From: Paenibacillus radicis (ex Gao et al. 2016)
GTDB lineage: Bacteria > Bacillota > Bacilli > Paenibacillales > Paenibacillaceae
Direction of reading: 5' to 3'
Length of the DNA stretch: 64,000 nt
Assembly: GCF_014641555.1 (NCBI RefSeq)
Contig: NZ_BMHY01000004.1
Location: forward strand, 124,001 to 188,000
The translations under genes were made by a program, and so were the position numbers. Positions within the stretch are counted from its first letter, which is position 1, and each line of letters begins with the position of its first letter. Under the pieces are notes generated by a model. The model did not search any database, had not been told where the DNA came from, and worked only from the letters and a program-made list of their open reading frames with translations. Shown one piece after another: positions 1 to 7,812 of this stretch.

Positions 1-737
1 CCGCTTCTTACTCCTTGCGGCCCGAACCATTTCTGCTCGGATTTGTCTTTATTGCAATCGGACTCGTCTTATCGTTAACGGTTCGCAGCACAGAGGAGCA
101 TCTTCGGCTGCAATCGGTGCAGCAGGGGAAGACTTCGCTATCGGCACGTGAAATTTTTTGGCTGGCATCATGGAAAGACCGTAATTTGTCCAGCAGTACA
201 TTAGCGGGCATTGCGACCAATTTGAAAGATGGTATGGCTTGGGGATTGTTTCCGCTATTTTTGCTCATGCAAGGATTGAGCGTAGGGAAGAGCGGTCTAA
301 TTATTGCGGCTTATCCGGTCGCATGGGGCTGCTGTCAATTATTCACCGGCTATTTGAGCGATCGGGTTGGACGTAAGAAATTGATTGTCAGCGGTATGAT
401 TCTGCAGGGGGCTGCCATCTGGTGGATTCTGCTCTCTCATTCATTCCCAATGTGGTTTACCGGATCGATCTTGCTCGGGTTGGGAACCGCTCTAGTCTAT
501 CCGACGCTTCAAGCAGCGATAAGCGATGTTGCACAGCCGCATATGCGCGCGTCTATTATGGGCGTATATCGTTTTTGGCGGGATATCGGTTATGCGCTTG
601 GTGCCATACTTGCCGGACTGCTCACCGATTTCATCAACATTTATTGGGCGATGGGATTGGTCGCGTTGCTGCCCTTATTAGCAGGGATAGGCGCGTCAGT
701 GCGGATGAAAGAAACGCTGCTTCAAAAAGCCCGCTGA
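1..737 (+). CDS. MFS transporter, C-terminal part (cut by window edge)
   Basis: Membrane transporter of the major facilitator superfamily; substrate unknown. The frame is open to the left edge, so the true start lies outside the window and only about 240 residues, roughly the second six-helix bundle, are present. Several hydrophobic helices surround a cytoplasmic loop reading GYLSDRVGRKK, the motif-A signature repeated at the start of each MFS half. The TTG at position 15 should not be taken as the start, since the codons before it (Ala-Ser-Tyr-Ser) continue the same protein. I see no clear terminator after it. Family call is firm; substrate is not. Confidence 0.85.
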   Translation, partial: ASYSLRPEPFLLGFVFIAIGLVLSLTVRSTEEHLRLQSVQQGKTSLSAREIFWLASWKDRNLSSSTLAGIATNLKDGMAWGLFPLFLLMQGLSVGKSGLIIAAYPVAWGCCQLFTGYLSDRVGRKKLIVSGMILQGAAIWWILLSHSFPMWFTGSILLGLGTALVYPTLQAAISDVAQPHMRASIMGVYRFWRDIGYALGAILAGLLTDFINIYWAMGLVALLPLLAGIGASVRMKETLLQKAR

Positions 738-986
738 CCCTTATAGTTATTGGTGCTAGCGGTTTTCTAGTTTTTTACTGCCAGTTTCGTCAGATGTGAG
801 CTATAATAAGTTTTTTATCACAAGCCTCTAACAAGCAAGCCCTCCTACTCCTACATCCAAATTGAGAAAGGCCATGATCATCATGATGATTTATAATCGT
901 CTTGCCATAATGATGCCCCCGTTTCCCTAGCTAGGCTATATTCTATTTATTTCTAGAATGTAAGCCTTTAGGAGGGCGAATATATA

Positions 987-2168
987 ATGAAAAAATATGG
1001 TGTGCCATCTTTACTGTTAATGATTGTTCTTGTTGCGTTTCCACAAATTAGTGAGACGATCTATACACCTTCTTTACCCGATATTTCTAAAGCGCTAGGC
1101 GCGTCAAACCGCTCGGTACAATTGACCTTAAGCATTTATTTCATCGGATTTGCAATAGGCGTTTTTTGCTGGGGATGGTTATCTGATTATATCGGACGAA
1201 GAAATGCGATGCTGGGCGGCCTGCTGATCTATGGCATCGGAAGCGTAATGTGTTATTACGCGGATTCGATTCAACTATTGCTGGCGAGCCGGTTCATTCA
1301 AGCGTTTGGAGCGGCAACAGGCTCCATTATTACGCAGACGATTCTTCGGGAAAGCGTATCGGGAGCGAAGCGCCATGCGATGTTTGCTCAAATTTCCGCT
1401 GTCATCGCTTTTACTCCGGCCGTAGGTCCGCTTCTTGGCGGATGGGTGGATCAAGCATTTGGCTTTAGGGCCGTTTTCATGACGTTGGTCATGATGAGCG
1501 CCTTATTGTTTATTTATGCTTATATTAAACTGCCCGAGACGACGGAAGTTTCCAAACGGCAGAAGGCAGCTATTTTACCCATTGTTCGAAAAATGGCTTC
1601 ACTGCCGCGTGTGCTCGTATTTGGATTGCTGATCGGCGGTATTAACGGAATTCTGTTCAGCTATTATGCGGAGGCTCCGTTTATATTTATCGAACACTTT
1701 CAATTATCGCCGGGCGTTTATGGTTTCATGGGTATAGTTGTAGCAGCAGCTTCGGTTATCGGAGCCATGTTTTCAAGAAAACTGCTGCCTATTCATACAC
1801 CGGAAAAGATAATTCATATTGGTTGTTTGGTCATGACCATTGGAGCCTTATTATTAACGATTGCGAGTGGTCTCTTCGTATTGCCCCCTGTAATTATCAT
1901 GGGATGTATGTTAATGAGTGTTTTCGTAATGCTGATGGGTGCGGGCATCGCTTTGCCCAATTGCTTGAGCCTCGCGCTTGTCCGTTTCCATGATGTTGCG
2001 GGGACAGCGGGCGCCATTTTCAGCTTAGGCTATTACTTGCTCGTTAGCCTGACGACATGGGGGATGAGCACTCTTCATAACGGGTCATTAATGACGATGC
2101 CTCTCTATTTCTTCGTCTTAAGCAGCGCAATGTGGCTGCTCGGCAAACGATTTATTACAGAAGAATAA
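987..2168 (+). CDS. Bcr/CflA-family multidrug exporter (MFS)
   Basis: Twelve-helix drug:H+ antiporter of the Bcr/CflA branch (DHA1 group), 393 residues, the normal family length. The N-terminus (PQISETIYTPSLPDISKALG) matches the characteristic helix-1 sequence of this branch, and motif A follows as GWLSDYIGRRN near residue 63. An AGGAGG ribosome site lies about 11 nt before the ATG. The gene faces a LysR regulator across a shared terminator, so that regulator is a candidate but unproven controller. The family exports diverse small molecules such as bicyclomycin or chloramphenicol in other species; the substrate here is unknown. Confidence 0.88.
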   Translation: MKKYGVPSLLLMIVLVAFPQISETIYTPSLPDISKALGASNRSVQLTLSIYFIGFAIGVFCWGWLSDYIGRRNAMLGGLLIYGIGSVMCYYADSIQLLLASRFIQAFGAATGSIITQTILRESVSGAKRHAMFAQISAVIAFTPAVGPLLGGWVDQAFGFRAVFMTLVMMSALLFIYAYIKLPETTEVSKRQKAAILPIVRKMASLPRVLVFGLLIGGINGILFSYYAEAPFIFIEHFQLSPGVYGFMGIVVAAASVIGAMFSRKLLPIHTPEKIIHIGCLVMTIGALLLTIASGLFVLPPVIIMGCMLMSVFVMLMGAGIALPNCLSLALVRFHDVAGTAGAIFSLGYYLLVSLTTWGMSTLHNGSLMTMPLYFFVLSSAMWLLGKRFITEE

Positions 2169-2223
2169 TGGAATCCGATTTATTTGGAAATGAACCTATA
2201 TTTGAATAGGAGAAGGGCACAAC

Positions 2224-2253
2224 AAAAGGCCGCGTCATGGGACGCGGCCTTTT
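2224..2253. terminator. Bidirectional intrinsic terminator
   Basis: Perfect GC-rich hairpin (AAAAGGCCGCGTC pairing with GACGCGGCCTTTT around ATGG) with A and T runs on both sides. It sits between convergent genes and can end transcription in both directions. Confidence 0.9.
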
Positions 2254-2266
2254 GCTATGTTCTTAC

Positions 2267-3175
2267 TTAATCCATGCTGGTGGTCGCCCAGGTCTGAGCA
2301 TGCTTCTTGGTCAATTGAATAAAACCGGAGAGCGCCGGTGAAAGCCATTTATTCTTGTGATGAACCATATGTGAGTAAATTTTAGGAATCGTTCCTTCAT
2401 AAGCAATTGTTTTTAATTGATTGTTCTTTAGTTCCTCCTCCACACAAATGAGGGGCAAATAAGCAATACCTAGTCCGCTGCTTACGCAGCGTTTAATCGC
2501 TTCAATGCTCCACAGCTCCATAATGTGTGTTGGATGCAGATTTCTTTGCCTTAGATAAGCCTCAAACAACGTTCGATAGCTGCAATCCTTCTCATTTGCA
2601 ATCAAGCAATCGTCCAGACGGTTAGGGTGGCTGCGCTCCGTTAACAAGTTCAAAGGATGCTCAATGCTCCCCACTAATACAATGGGTTCTTCCGACAAGG
2701 GAGTAACGATAAGATCCTCCTCCGTCAGTTCCGGCCACATCATAAAGGCGATATCGGCTTCACCGCTTAGAAGCGCTTTTTTGTTATCGCCGCAAGTCGC
2801 ATTGCTTAATTTAACGCGAACATGAGGGAAGGCTGAGCGGTATTCTTTCAGGATGGGCTCTAATCGATAGACGGTTAGCGACTCCGGCGCTGCAATTTTA
2901 AGCTCGCCTGTAACAGTGCCATTTGACTCTGTAATATGTTCTATTTTCTCATAGGTTTTCAATATTTCATCCGCGTACTGAAGAAGCTTCTTTCCCGCTT
3001 CGGTTAACTGAACCCTGCGTCCGATGCGGTCGAACACCGGCGTATTCAAATGCGATTCAAGCGCCTGAATATGCGAAGTAACAGTTGATTGGGTGTAGCC
3101 CATATGTTCTGCGGCAAGGCTAAAACTGCCGTATTCAATAATTTTTTTCAACGTGATGAAATGACGAATTTCCAT
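2267..3175 (-). CDS. LysR-family transcriptional regulator
   Basis: LysR-type DNA-binding regulator, 302 residues, typical length. Residues 1-60 form the winged helix-turn-helix (FITLKKIIEYGSFSLAAEHM followed by GYTQSTVTSHIQALE); residues about 90-295 form the periplasmic-binding-like co-inducer domain. The start ATG follows a GGTGG-like ribosome site. It is divergent from the GNAT acetyltransferase, the usual arrangement for a LysR target, with an inverted repeat in the shared gap. The convergent Bcr/CflA exporter is another possible target. The effector is unknown. Confidence 0.88.
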   Translation of the reverse strand: MEIRHFITLKKIIEYGSFSLAAEHMGYTQSTVTSHIQALESHLNTPVFDRIGRRVQLTEAGKKLLQYADEILKTYEKIEHITESNGTVTGELKIAAPESLTVYRLEPILKEYRSAFPHVRVKLSNATCGDNKKALLSGEADIAFMMWPELTEEDLIVTPLSEEPIVLVGSIEHPLNLLTERSHPNRLDDCLIANEKDCSYRTLFEAYLRQRNLHPTHIMELWSIEAIKRCVSSGLGIAYLPLICVEEELKNNQLKTIAYEGTIPKIYSHMVHHKNKWLSPALSGFIQLTKKHAQTWATTSMD

Positions 3176-3221
3176 GCTTCCACCGCTTTCTTCGTGATCA
3201 TCTCCATAATATCATAAAAAT

Positions 3222-3275
3222 CGATACATCATTTCGAATATTTCAATTTTACGAATAGATAATTGTTTTGTATCG
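3222..3275. promoter_or_regulatory. Inverted repeat in the LysR/GNAT divergent gap
   Basis: CGATAC (3222-3227) and its reverse complement GTATCG (3270-3275) flank an AT-rich centre between the divergent genes. LysR proteins often bind spaced dyads in such gaps; operator function is inference. Confidence 0.3.
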
Positions 3276-3324
3276 TTGAATGAGTAATTACACTGAACAA
3301 AAAACAAGCGGGAGGAAGATTGGA

Positions 3325-3804
3325 ATGATACAAAGCTACGACGAACAATATAAGTCAGAAGTGATTCAATTTATTCTGAGTGTTCAGAATGGCGAGCAAG
3401 GGCTGGGAATAACGATTGAGGAACAGATCGATATTGTCGATATCAGAGAGCATTATTTGAATGCAGGTGGCGGTTTCTGGATAGCGTTAGCGGATCAACA
3501 GCTTGTCGGTTCAATTGGACTGATGAAGAAAACAGATGAGGTGTACGTATTGAAGAAGTTTTTCGTACACGAGGACTATCGCGGCAAGGAGATCGGAATC
3601 GGCAAAGCGTTATATGATACTTTGCTTCAATTTGCGGCAGATCACGGGGCAAGGACGATCCTGCTGGATTCGCCGTCGGTAGCCGCAAGGTCACACCGGT
3701 TTTACAAGAAAAATGGTTTTAAGGAAATAGCGAAAGAGGAGCTTCCTGTTAGCTATGCTTATCCGGATAGAGACTCTCTGCTGTTTCAGCTTGATCTAGA
3801 TTGA
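3325..3804 (+). CDS. GNAT-family N-acetyltransferase
   Basis: Acetyl-CoA-dependent N-acetyltransferase; the acceptor is unknown. The fold core is visible: VLKKFFVHEDYRGKEIGIGK is motif A with the acetyl-CoA-binding R-G-x-x-I-G loop, and SHRFYKKNGFKEI is the C-terminal motif B. An ATG at 3280 in frame would add 15 residues, but a GGAGGAA site at 3311-3317 lies 7 nt before the ATG at 3325, so I place the start there (159 residues). It is divergent from the LysR gene and may be its target. Confidence 0.85.
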   Translation: MIQSYDEQYKSEVIQFILSVQNGEQGLGITIEEQIDIVDIREHYLNAGGGFWIALADQQLVGSIGLMKKTDEVYVLKKFFVHEDYRGKEIGIGKALYDTLLQFAADHGARTILLDSPSVAARSHRFYKKNGFKEIAKEELPVSYAYPDRDSLLFQLDLD

Positions 3805-3805
3805 A

Positions 3806-3850
3806 TAAAAAAAGAGACCGAGCAACCCGCATGCGGATGATTCGATCTCA
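3806..3850 (-). terminator. Intrinsic terminator of the small multidrug exporter gene
   Basis: Read on the minus strand, GAGATCGA pairs with TCGGTCTC (one wobble) around a CCGCATGCGG inner palindrome and runs into seven T residues. Confidence 0.65.
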
Positions 3851-3869
3851 CATTCTGTCCTCGTTTATA

Positions 3870-4346
3870 TTAGATCCATTTCATATAACTAAACCCGTAT
3901 ACAGAGCCAAGAGTCATCACAATGGTCCATACGGCAAGGCTAACCGCCATCCATTGAATGACGCGAACTCGCGATGAGCCGAAAGACAGCGCCAATAACG
4001 TTGCGATATCGGTACCGAGAATAACGGGCGCCAGCAAGGCCAAGCCGGGAAGACCGTAACGTTCCCATACTTGGCGGGCACGGGTTTCTTTTTTCGATGG
4101 GGCCTTAATGCCTTTCTTCAATTTCCGCTTTTCTCTCCAGCTTAGAAAATGTTTAAAGAAAATGCCAATCAGTAAAGTCATCAGAAAATTGCCCGCAAAA
4201 CCAGTAACTGCCACGGCAACAGGCGGCATTTTCGCAACGATTCCTAACGGTACAACGACAAAAACATCGAGCCATGGTGCTGCTGCTAATAAGAATAATA
4301 CAATGTACTGCCATATGCCTTCCGCTTGCTGAATCCATTCGACCAT
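3870..4346 (-). CDS. Small multidrug export protein (Sm_multidrug_ex family)
   Basis: Integral membrane protein, 158 residues, resembling the family annotated 'small multi-drug export protein' (PF06695). Four hydrophobic segments are visible (about residues 13-35, 40-65, 98-118, 130-152), split by a charged loop (SWREKRKLKKGIKAPSKKET). The stretch YGLPGLALLAPVILGTDIAT is the recognisable conserved part. Despite the family name, an export function is poorly proven. It is transcribed alone and ends at its own terminator. Confidence 0.75.
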   Translation of the reverse strand: MVEWIQQAEGIWQYIVLFLLAAAPWLDVFVVVPLGIVAKMPPVAVAVTGFAGNFLMTLLIGIFFKHFLSWREKRKLKKGIKAPSKKETRARQVWERYGLPGLALLAPVILGTDIATLLALSFGSSRVRVIQWMAVSLAVWTIVMTLGSVYGFSYMKWI

Positions 4347-4482
4347 AACGAGTCCCCCAGTTCATTCATGCAGCCTTTTATGAATAGTATAGCAGCGGAA
4401 TATTATCTGCGATCGAATTCTATCTTAACGTTATCTTACTTTTGCTTACCGCAGCGATGATCGTTTCGTACAGAGTAACGGG

Positions 4483-4511
4483 TTGAATTCATAAAAAACA
4501 TATGATATGAT
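4483..4511 (+). promoter_or_regulatory. Sigma-A promoter of the ABC-F leader
   Basis: TTGAAT (4483-4488), a 17-nt spacer, and TATGAT (4506-4511). Transcription would begin near 4518, giving a leader of about 275 nt before the ABC-F start codon. Confidence 0.75.
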
Positions 4512-4517
4512 ACCTCT

Positions 4518-4793
4518 AATTTAAAACTGAGGAGTTGAATGGAATAATGTAGGATTTCTTGCTATCGATATTAAACAATAAAACAGTTAAAGCGGAAGCA
4601 TTCTTCGCGCTTGTTTCACGCTTGTTTTATTCTTTATTGACATATGCAAGAAAGTTACTTATTCTTTTCACTCAAACGGGATAGCCTTACTTTACTCTGT
4701 CCACACCAGGGTAGGGTTTGCTGTATTTATTTGAGCCACGGGAAGGTAACTTTCTTGTGGCTCTTATTTTTTTGATACAGGAGGTTATGTTCC
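4518..4793 (+). promoter_or_regulatory. Attenuator leader of the Lsa-type ABC-F gene, with 9-nt upstream ORF
   Basis: Long structured 5' leader. GAGGAG (4529-4534) precedes ATG-GAA-TAA (4539-4547), a two-residue reading frame whose stop overlaps a second start-stop (ATG-TAG, 4547-4552). A stem follows (AATAAAACA 4577-4585 with TGTTTTATT 4623-4631). CAAGAAAGTTAC (4647-4658) is the exact reverse complement of GTAACTTTCTTG (4746-4757). The second copy overlaps the downstream arm of the terminator at 4733-4773, so pairing of the two 12-mers is an antiterminator. The design fits ribosome-stalling attenuation as known for ABC-F resistance genes; induction by antibiotics is inference. Confidence 0.85.
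4733..4773 (+). terminator. Attenuator terminator upstream of the ABC-F gene
   Basis: GAGCCAC (4733-4739) pairs with GTGGCTC (4757-4763), followed by a T-rich tract to 4773. It ends only 20 nt before the ABC-F start codon, so it acts within that gene's own leader. Confidence 0.88.
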
Positions 4794-6272
4794 ATGTCAT
4801 TAATCAATGTAACGAATTTGACGTTTGCTTATGACGGCAGCTACGATAACATTTTTGAAAAGGTTAGTTTCCAAATCGATACCGATTGGAAGCTTGGTTT
4901 TACAGGCCGTAACGGCAGAGGGAAAACGACATTCCTGAATCTGCTCTTAGGCAAATATGAATACAGCGGTTCGATTTCGGCGAAGGTCAGCTTCGAGTAT
5001 TTTCCTTTCCAGGTGGAGAACAAGGAAGAGAATACGATAGACATCGTTGATGCCATTTATCCCGATTATGTGCATTGGGAGCTGATGCGGGAGCTTTCGC
5101 TGCTTAAGGTATCGGAGGATGTGCTCTATCGGCCCTTCGGTTCTTTATCCAACGGGGAGCAGACGAAAGTATTGTTGGCGGCCCTCTTTCTCAAGGAAAA
5201 TAGCTTTCTGCTGATTGATGAGCCAACGAATCATCTGGACATGGAAGCGAGGCAGTTGGTCAGCGAGTATCTGAACAGCAAAAGCGGATTTATTCTTGTG
5301 TCCCATGACCGGGCGTTTCTCGACAACTGCGTCGACCACATTTTGTCCATCAATAAAACGAATGTAGAAATTCAAAGCGGAAATTTCTCCGAGTGGTGGG
5401 AAAACAAACAGCGGCAGGACGACTTCGAGCTCGCAGAAAACGAGAAGCTTCGGAAAGATGTGAAGCGGTTGTCGGAAGCGTCCAAACGAACGAACAGCTG
5501 GTCGCATGAAGTGGAGAAAACGAAAAACGGAACGAGAAACTCCGGTTCCAAGGTGGATAAAGGATACATCGGCCATAAGGCTGCAAAAATGATGAAACGC
5601 TCCAAATCGATTGAGCAAAGGCAACATTCTGCGATGGAGGAGAAGTCTGCACTTCTCAAAAATATTGAAAGCGCCGAGAGCTTGAAAATCTCCCAGCTTG
5701 TTTATCATAAACATCAGCTTGCAGAGCTCGAGAATGTATCGATCTATTACGGTGAGAAGCAGGTTTGCCCGCCGGTTAGCTTCACGATTGAACAGGGCGA
5801 TCGTATTGCGCTCTCGGGTAAAAACGGATCCGGGAAATCAAGCCTCATCAAATTGATATGCGGAGAGAATATCGACTATACGGGCACTTTCCGAAAGGGC
5901 AGCCAGCTTAAAATTTCCTATGTCTCACAAGATACATCACATTTACAAGGAAATCTTACGGACTACGCGAGAGAGAACGACATTGACGAAAGTCTTTTTA
6001 AATCGATCTTGAGGAAGCTGGATTTTTCCAGAGTTCAATTCGAAAAGGACATTTCCGCTTATAGCGGCGGTCAAAAGAAGAAAGTGCTGCTTGCAAAAAG
6101 TCTATGCGAGAAGGTTCATTTGCAAATTTGGGATGAGCCGCTTAATTTCATTGATGTGATCTCACGGATGCAGATTGAAGAGCTATTACTTGAATATAAG
6201 CCAACGATTCTATTTGTCGAGCATGACCGGGAGTTTTGCCAGAACGTCGCTACAAAGATTATTGAGCTTTAA
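4794..6272 (+). CDS. Lsa-type ABC-F ribosomal protection protein
   Basis: Soluble twin-ATPase that binds the ribosomal E site and displaces drugs from the peptidyl transferase centre; family members give lincosamide, pleuromutilin and streptogramin A resistance. At 492 residues it matches Lsa length. Domain 1 has Walker A GRNGRGKTT (38-46), signature LSNGEQTK (about 119-126), Walker B LLIDEPTNHLD (140-150) and switch LVSHD. A long lysine-rich linker (about 195-290) forms the antibiotic-resistance arm. Domain 2 has GKNGSGKSS, YSGGQKKK and WDEPLNFID. There are no membrane segments. AGGAGG lies ahead of the start. The N-terminus (LTFAYDGSYDNIFEKV) is Lsa-like rather than VmlR-like. Drug range is inferred. 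Confidence 0.9.
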   Translation: MSLINVTNLTFAYDGSYDNIFEKVSFQIDTDWKLGFTGRNGRGKTTFLNLLLGKYEYSGSISAKVSFEYFPFQVENKEENTIDIVDAIYPDYVHWELMRELSLLKVSEDVLYRPFGSLSNGEQTKVLLAALFLKENSFLLIDEPTNHLDMEARQLVSEYLNSKSGFILVSHDRAFLDNCVDHILSINKTNVEIQSGNFSEWWENKQRQDDFELAENEKLRKDVKRLSEASKRTNSWSHEVEKTKNGTRNSGSKVDKGYIGHKAAKMMKRSKSIEQRQHSAMEEKSALLKNIESAESLKISQLVYHKHQLAELENVSIYYGEKQVCPPVSFTIEQGDRIALSGKNGSGKSSLIKLICGENIDYTGTFRKGSQLKISYVSQDTSHLQGNLTDYARENDIDESLFKSILRKLDFSRVQFEKDISAYSGGQKKKVLLAKSLCEKVHLQIWDEPLNFIDVISRMQIEELLLEYKPTILFVEHDREFCQNVATKIIEL

Positions 6273-6308
6273 TTAAAAATTCGCGGAAGTTGAAGGAGGG
6301 TGTACGGG

Positions 6309-6452
6309 ATGCTTGAGGTTGTAGATGTTAATGTGGACCTGTCATTGCACTTGAATACCGGCATGGTTCACAAAAATAACAACGAAGCAGCTACCGGAAC
6401 GTTATCCTCCTATAGATTAAACTCACTTTGCGGTATATCAATTATCGTGTAG
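6309..6452 (+). CDS. 47-residue reading frame between the ABC-F and Cfr-like genes, possible leader peptide
   Basis: ATG preceded by AAGGAGG (6293-6299) with 9-nt spacing, the strongest ribosome site in the gap. The 47-residue product begins MLEVVDVNVDLS and ends NSLCGISIIV; it has no recognisable domain, signal or membrane helix. It starts 36 nt after the ABC-F stop and ends 32 nt before a terminator that precedes the Cfr-like gene. This position fits a leader peptide that couples translation to termination, but it could be a small independent protein or chance. Confidence 0.5.
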   Translation: MLEVVDVNVDLSLHLNTGMVHKNNNEAATGTLSSYRLNSLCGISIIV

Positions 6453-6483
6453 TGTAGTTCAATATAGCTTGGTTAACGTAAAG

Positions 6484-6525
6484 CGCGAAAAAGCACCGGC
6501 GGCCTGGGTGCTTTTTTGCGTTTTT
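6484..6525 (+). terminator. Intrinsic terminator between the ABC-F and Cfr-like genes
   Basis: AAAAAGCACC pairs with GGTGCTTTTTT around GGCGGCCTG, extended by CGC/GCG and followed by TTTTT. It either ends the ABC-F transcript or attenuates read-through into the Cfr-like gene 25 nt beyond; I find no convincing separate promoter in the gap. Confidence 0.85.
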
Positions 6526-6547
6526 CTCCGTGCTTAAAAGGAGAAAA
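6522..6547 (+). promoter_or_regulatory. Hairpin hiding the Cfr-like gene's ribosome binding site
   Basis: TTTTCTCC (6522-6529) is the perfect complement of GGAGAAAA (6540-6547), which contains the only ribosome site, 2 nt before the start codon at 6550. The left arm overlaps the T-tract of the preceding terminator, so termination, pairing and translation compete. Function inferred from sequence. Confidence 0.6.
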
Positions 6548-6549
6548 GA

Positions 6550-7587
6550 ATGAAACAAACTTCGAAATATGAGAAGATTCAACAAATCATATTAGGAATG
6601 AAACAGCCAAGCTATAGATATCGTCAGATCACGACCGCGATCTTTCAGCATAGAATTCGTGAATTTGAACAAATGAAGATGCTGCCCCAATCGCTGCGAG
6701 ATAAGCTGATTCAAGAACTCGGAAATTCAGTAAGCAGCGTCACACCTGTATTGGAGAAACAATCCTCGCAAGTAAGCAAAATTCTGTTTGCTGTAGCAGG
6801 CGGAGAACGGGTGGAGGCCGTTCGATTGCGCTATAAGCGAGGTTGGGAATCGTATTGTATTTCGTCTCAATGCGGCTGTGGCTTTCGCTGCCGTTTTTGC
6901 GCAACAGGTACAATTGGCTTGAAACGAAATTTAACAGCAGACGAAATAACGGATCAGCTGCTTCATTTTCACATGAAAGGTCATGCTTTAGACAGTGTCT
7001 CTTTCATGGGAATGGGCGAGGCGCTTGCAAATCCTCATTTATTCGATGCATTGTCCCTATTGACCGACCCCCAGCTATTCGGATTGGGGCATCGAAGAAT
7101 AACGGTTTCTACCATCGGCATACTGCCCGGAATGTATAGGCTGATGGAAGAGTATCCGCAAGTGAATCTAACCTTTTCGTTACATTCTCCATTTGACGAA
7201 CAGAGAAGCGAATTGATGCCAATCAATGACCGTTTCCCGCTGCAAGAGGTCATGAAGGCGTTAGATCGTCATATCCAGCATACGGGGAGGAAGGTGTATA
7301 TTGCTTATATTATGCTTAGAGGAACTAATGATTCGCTAGAACATGCCGAAGCGGTTGCCGCTTTGTTGCGGGGTAGAGGCTTGTGGGAGCATCTGTATCA
7401 TGTGAACTTGATTCCTTATAATTCGACCGATGAGACCTCTGAGCGATATGAACAATCGGATCGGAACCGACTGATGACTTTCGTTCAAGTGCTGAAGTCC
7501 AAAGGAATCAATGTGACAGTTCGAACGCAATTCGGATCGGATATTGGAGCCGCTTGCGGTCAATTGTATGGGGAAGTTGAAAGATGA
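6550..7587 (+). CDS. Cfr-like 23S rRNA (adenine2503-C8) methyltransferase
   Basis: Radical-SAM enzyme of the RlmN/Cfr family. It looks like the Cfr branch, which methylates C8 of A2503 and gives resistance to phenicols, lincosamides, oxazolidinones, pleuromutilins and streptogramin A. It has 345 residues (Cfr of staphylococci has 349). C110, C114 and C117 bind the 4Fe-4S cluster (CGFRCRFC). C103 and C336 (AACGQLYG) match the two catalytic cysteines. GMGEALAN (154-161) has Ala where RlmN housekeeping enzymes have Pro. The sequence WESYCISSQCGC and the stretch PQVNLTFSLHSP closely follow Cfr. Similar chromosomal genes (clbA, clbB, clbC) are known in Bacillales. Activity is inferred. Confidence 0.88.
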   Translation: MKQTSKYEKIQQIILGMKQPSYRYRQITTAIFQHRIREFEQMKMLPQSLRDKLIQELGNSVSSVTPVLEKQSSQVSKILFAVAGGERVEAVRLRYKRGWESYCISSQCGCGFRCRFCATGTIGLKRNLTADEITDQLLHFHMKGHALDSVSFMGMGEALANPHLFDALSLLTDPQLFGLGHRRITVSTIGILPGMYRLMEEYPQVNLTFSLHSPFDEQRSELMPINDRFPLQEVMKALDRHIQHTGRKVYIAYIMLRGTNDSLEHAEAVAALLRGRGLWEHLYHVNLIPYNSTDETSERYEQSDRNRLMTFVQVLKSKGINVTVRTQFGSDIGAACGQLYGEVER

Positions 7588-7672
7588 GAAGGTATTTGGA
7601 ATAAAGTAGCGAATATACGAATAACATCACCTAATAACTGGGTATAGCAACTAGAGAAGGGGGGAAGTTCCC

Positions 7673-7750
7673 ATGAAAAAAGTTGAGAATAGATTAGAAA
7701 GCCGCTCTATGCAAAGTCTTTACTATAAACAACGGCGGTTGTTTGCATAG
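7673..7750 (+). CDS. 25-residue reading frame running into the 50-nt palindrome
   Basis: ATG after a purine-rich GAAGGGGGGAAG ribosome site; product MKKVENRLESRSMQSLYYKQ plus RRLFA. Its second half is encoded by the 7704-7753 palindrome and its stop lies in the last stem arm. The second locus reads the palindrome in another frame from its best start, so the peptide is probably not what is conserved; it may be a leader whose translation opens the stem. Confidence 0.35.
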   Translation: MKKVENRLESRSMQSLYYKQRRLFA

Positions 7751-7753
7751 AGC
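7704..7753 (+). repeat. 50-nt palindromic element, copy 1, upstream of a CD3324-like gene
   Basis: Perfect 12-bp arms GCTCTATGCAAA and TTTGCATAGAGC enclose an inner hairpin AACAAC-GGCG-GTTGTT. A second copy at 40610-40659 is the same length and matches at 46 of 50 positions; its single stem difference is a C-to-T that gives a G-U pair, as expected if RNA structure is kept. Both copies lie about 100 nt upstream of paralogous CD3324-like genes. It has no T-tract, so is not a simple terminator. Confidence 0.75.
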
Positions 7754-7812
7754 TTAATTGATTTTTTTCCGCCATAACATGACAGGATCATTGAATTGTT
7801 TATAGCAAAGGC

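Noticed and set aside
738-986. Frame ending with a His/Asp-rich tail (GHDHHDDL) before the Bcr/CflA gene
   Set aside because: No start codon or ribosome site between two stops; only about 29 codons. Could be a remnant but not supportable.
4347-4482. Riboswitch in the gap upstream of the ABC-F promoter
   Set aside because: No known aptamer core and no terminator there; the regulatory structure lies downstream of the promoter.
5145-5714. Long minus-strand frame of 189 codons inside the ABC-F gene
   Set aside because: Lies opposite a clearly coding ABC-F sequence, has no ribosome site and no recognisable domain.
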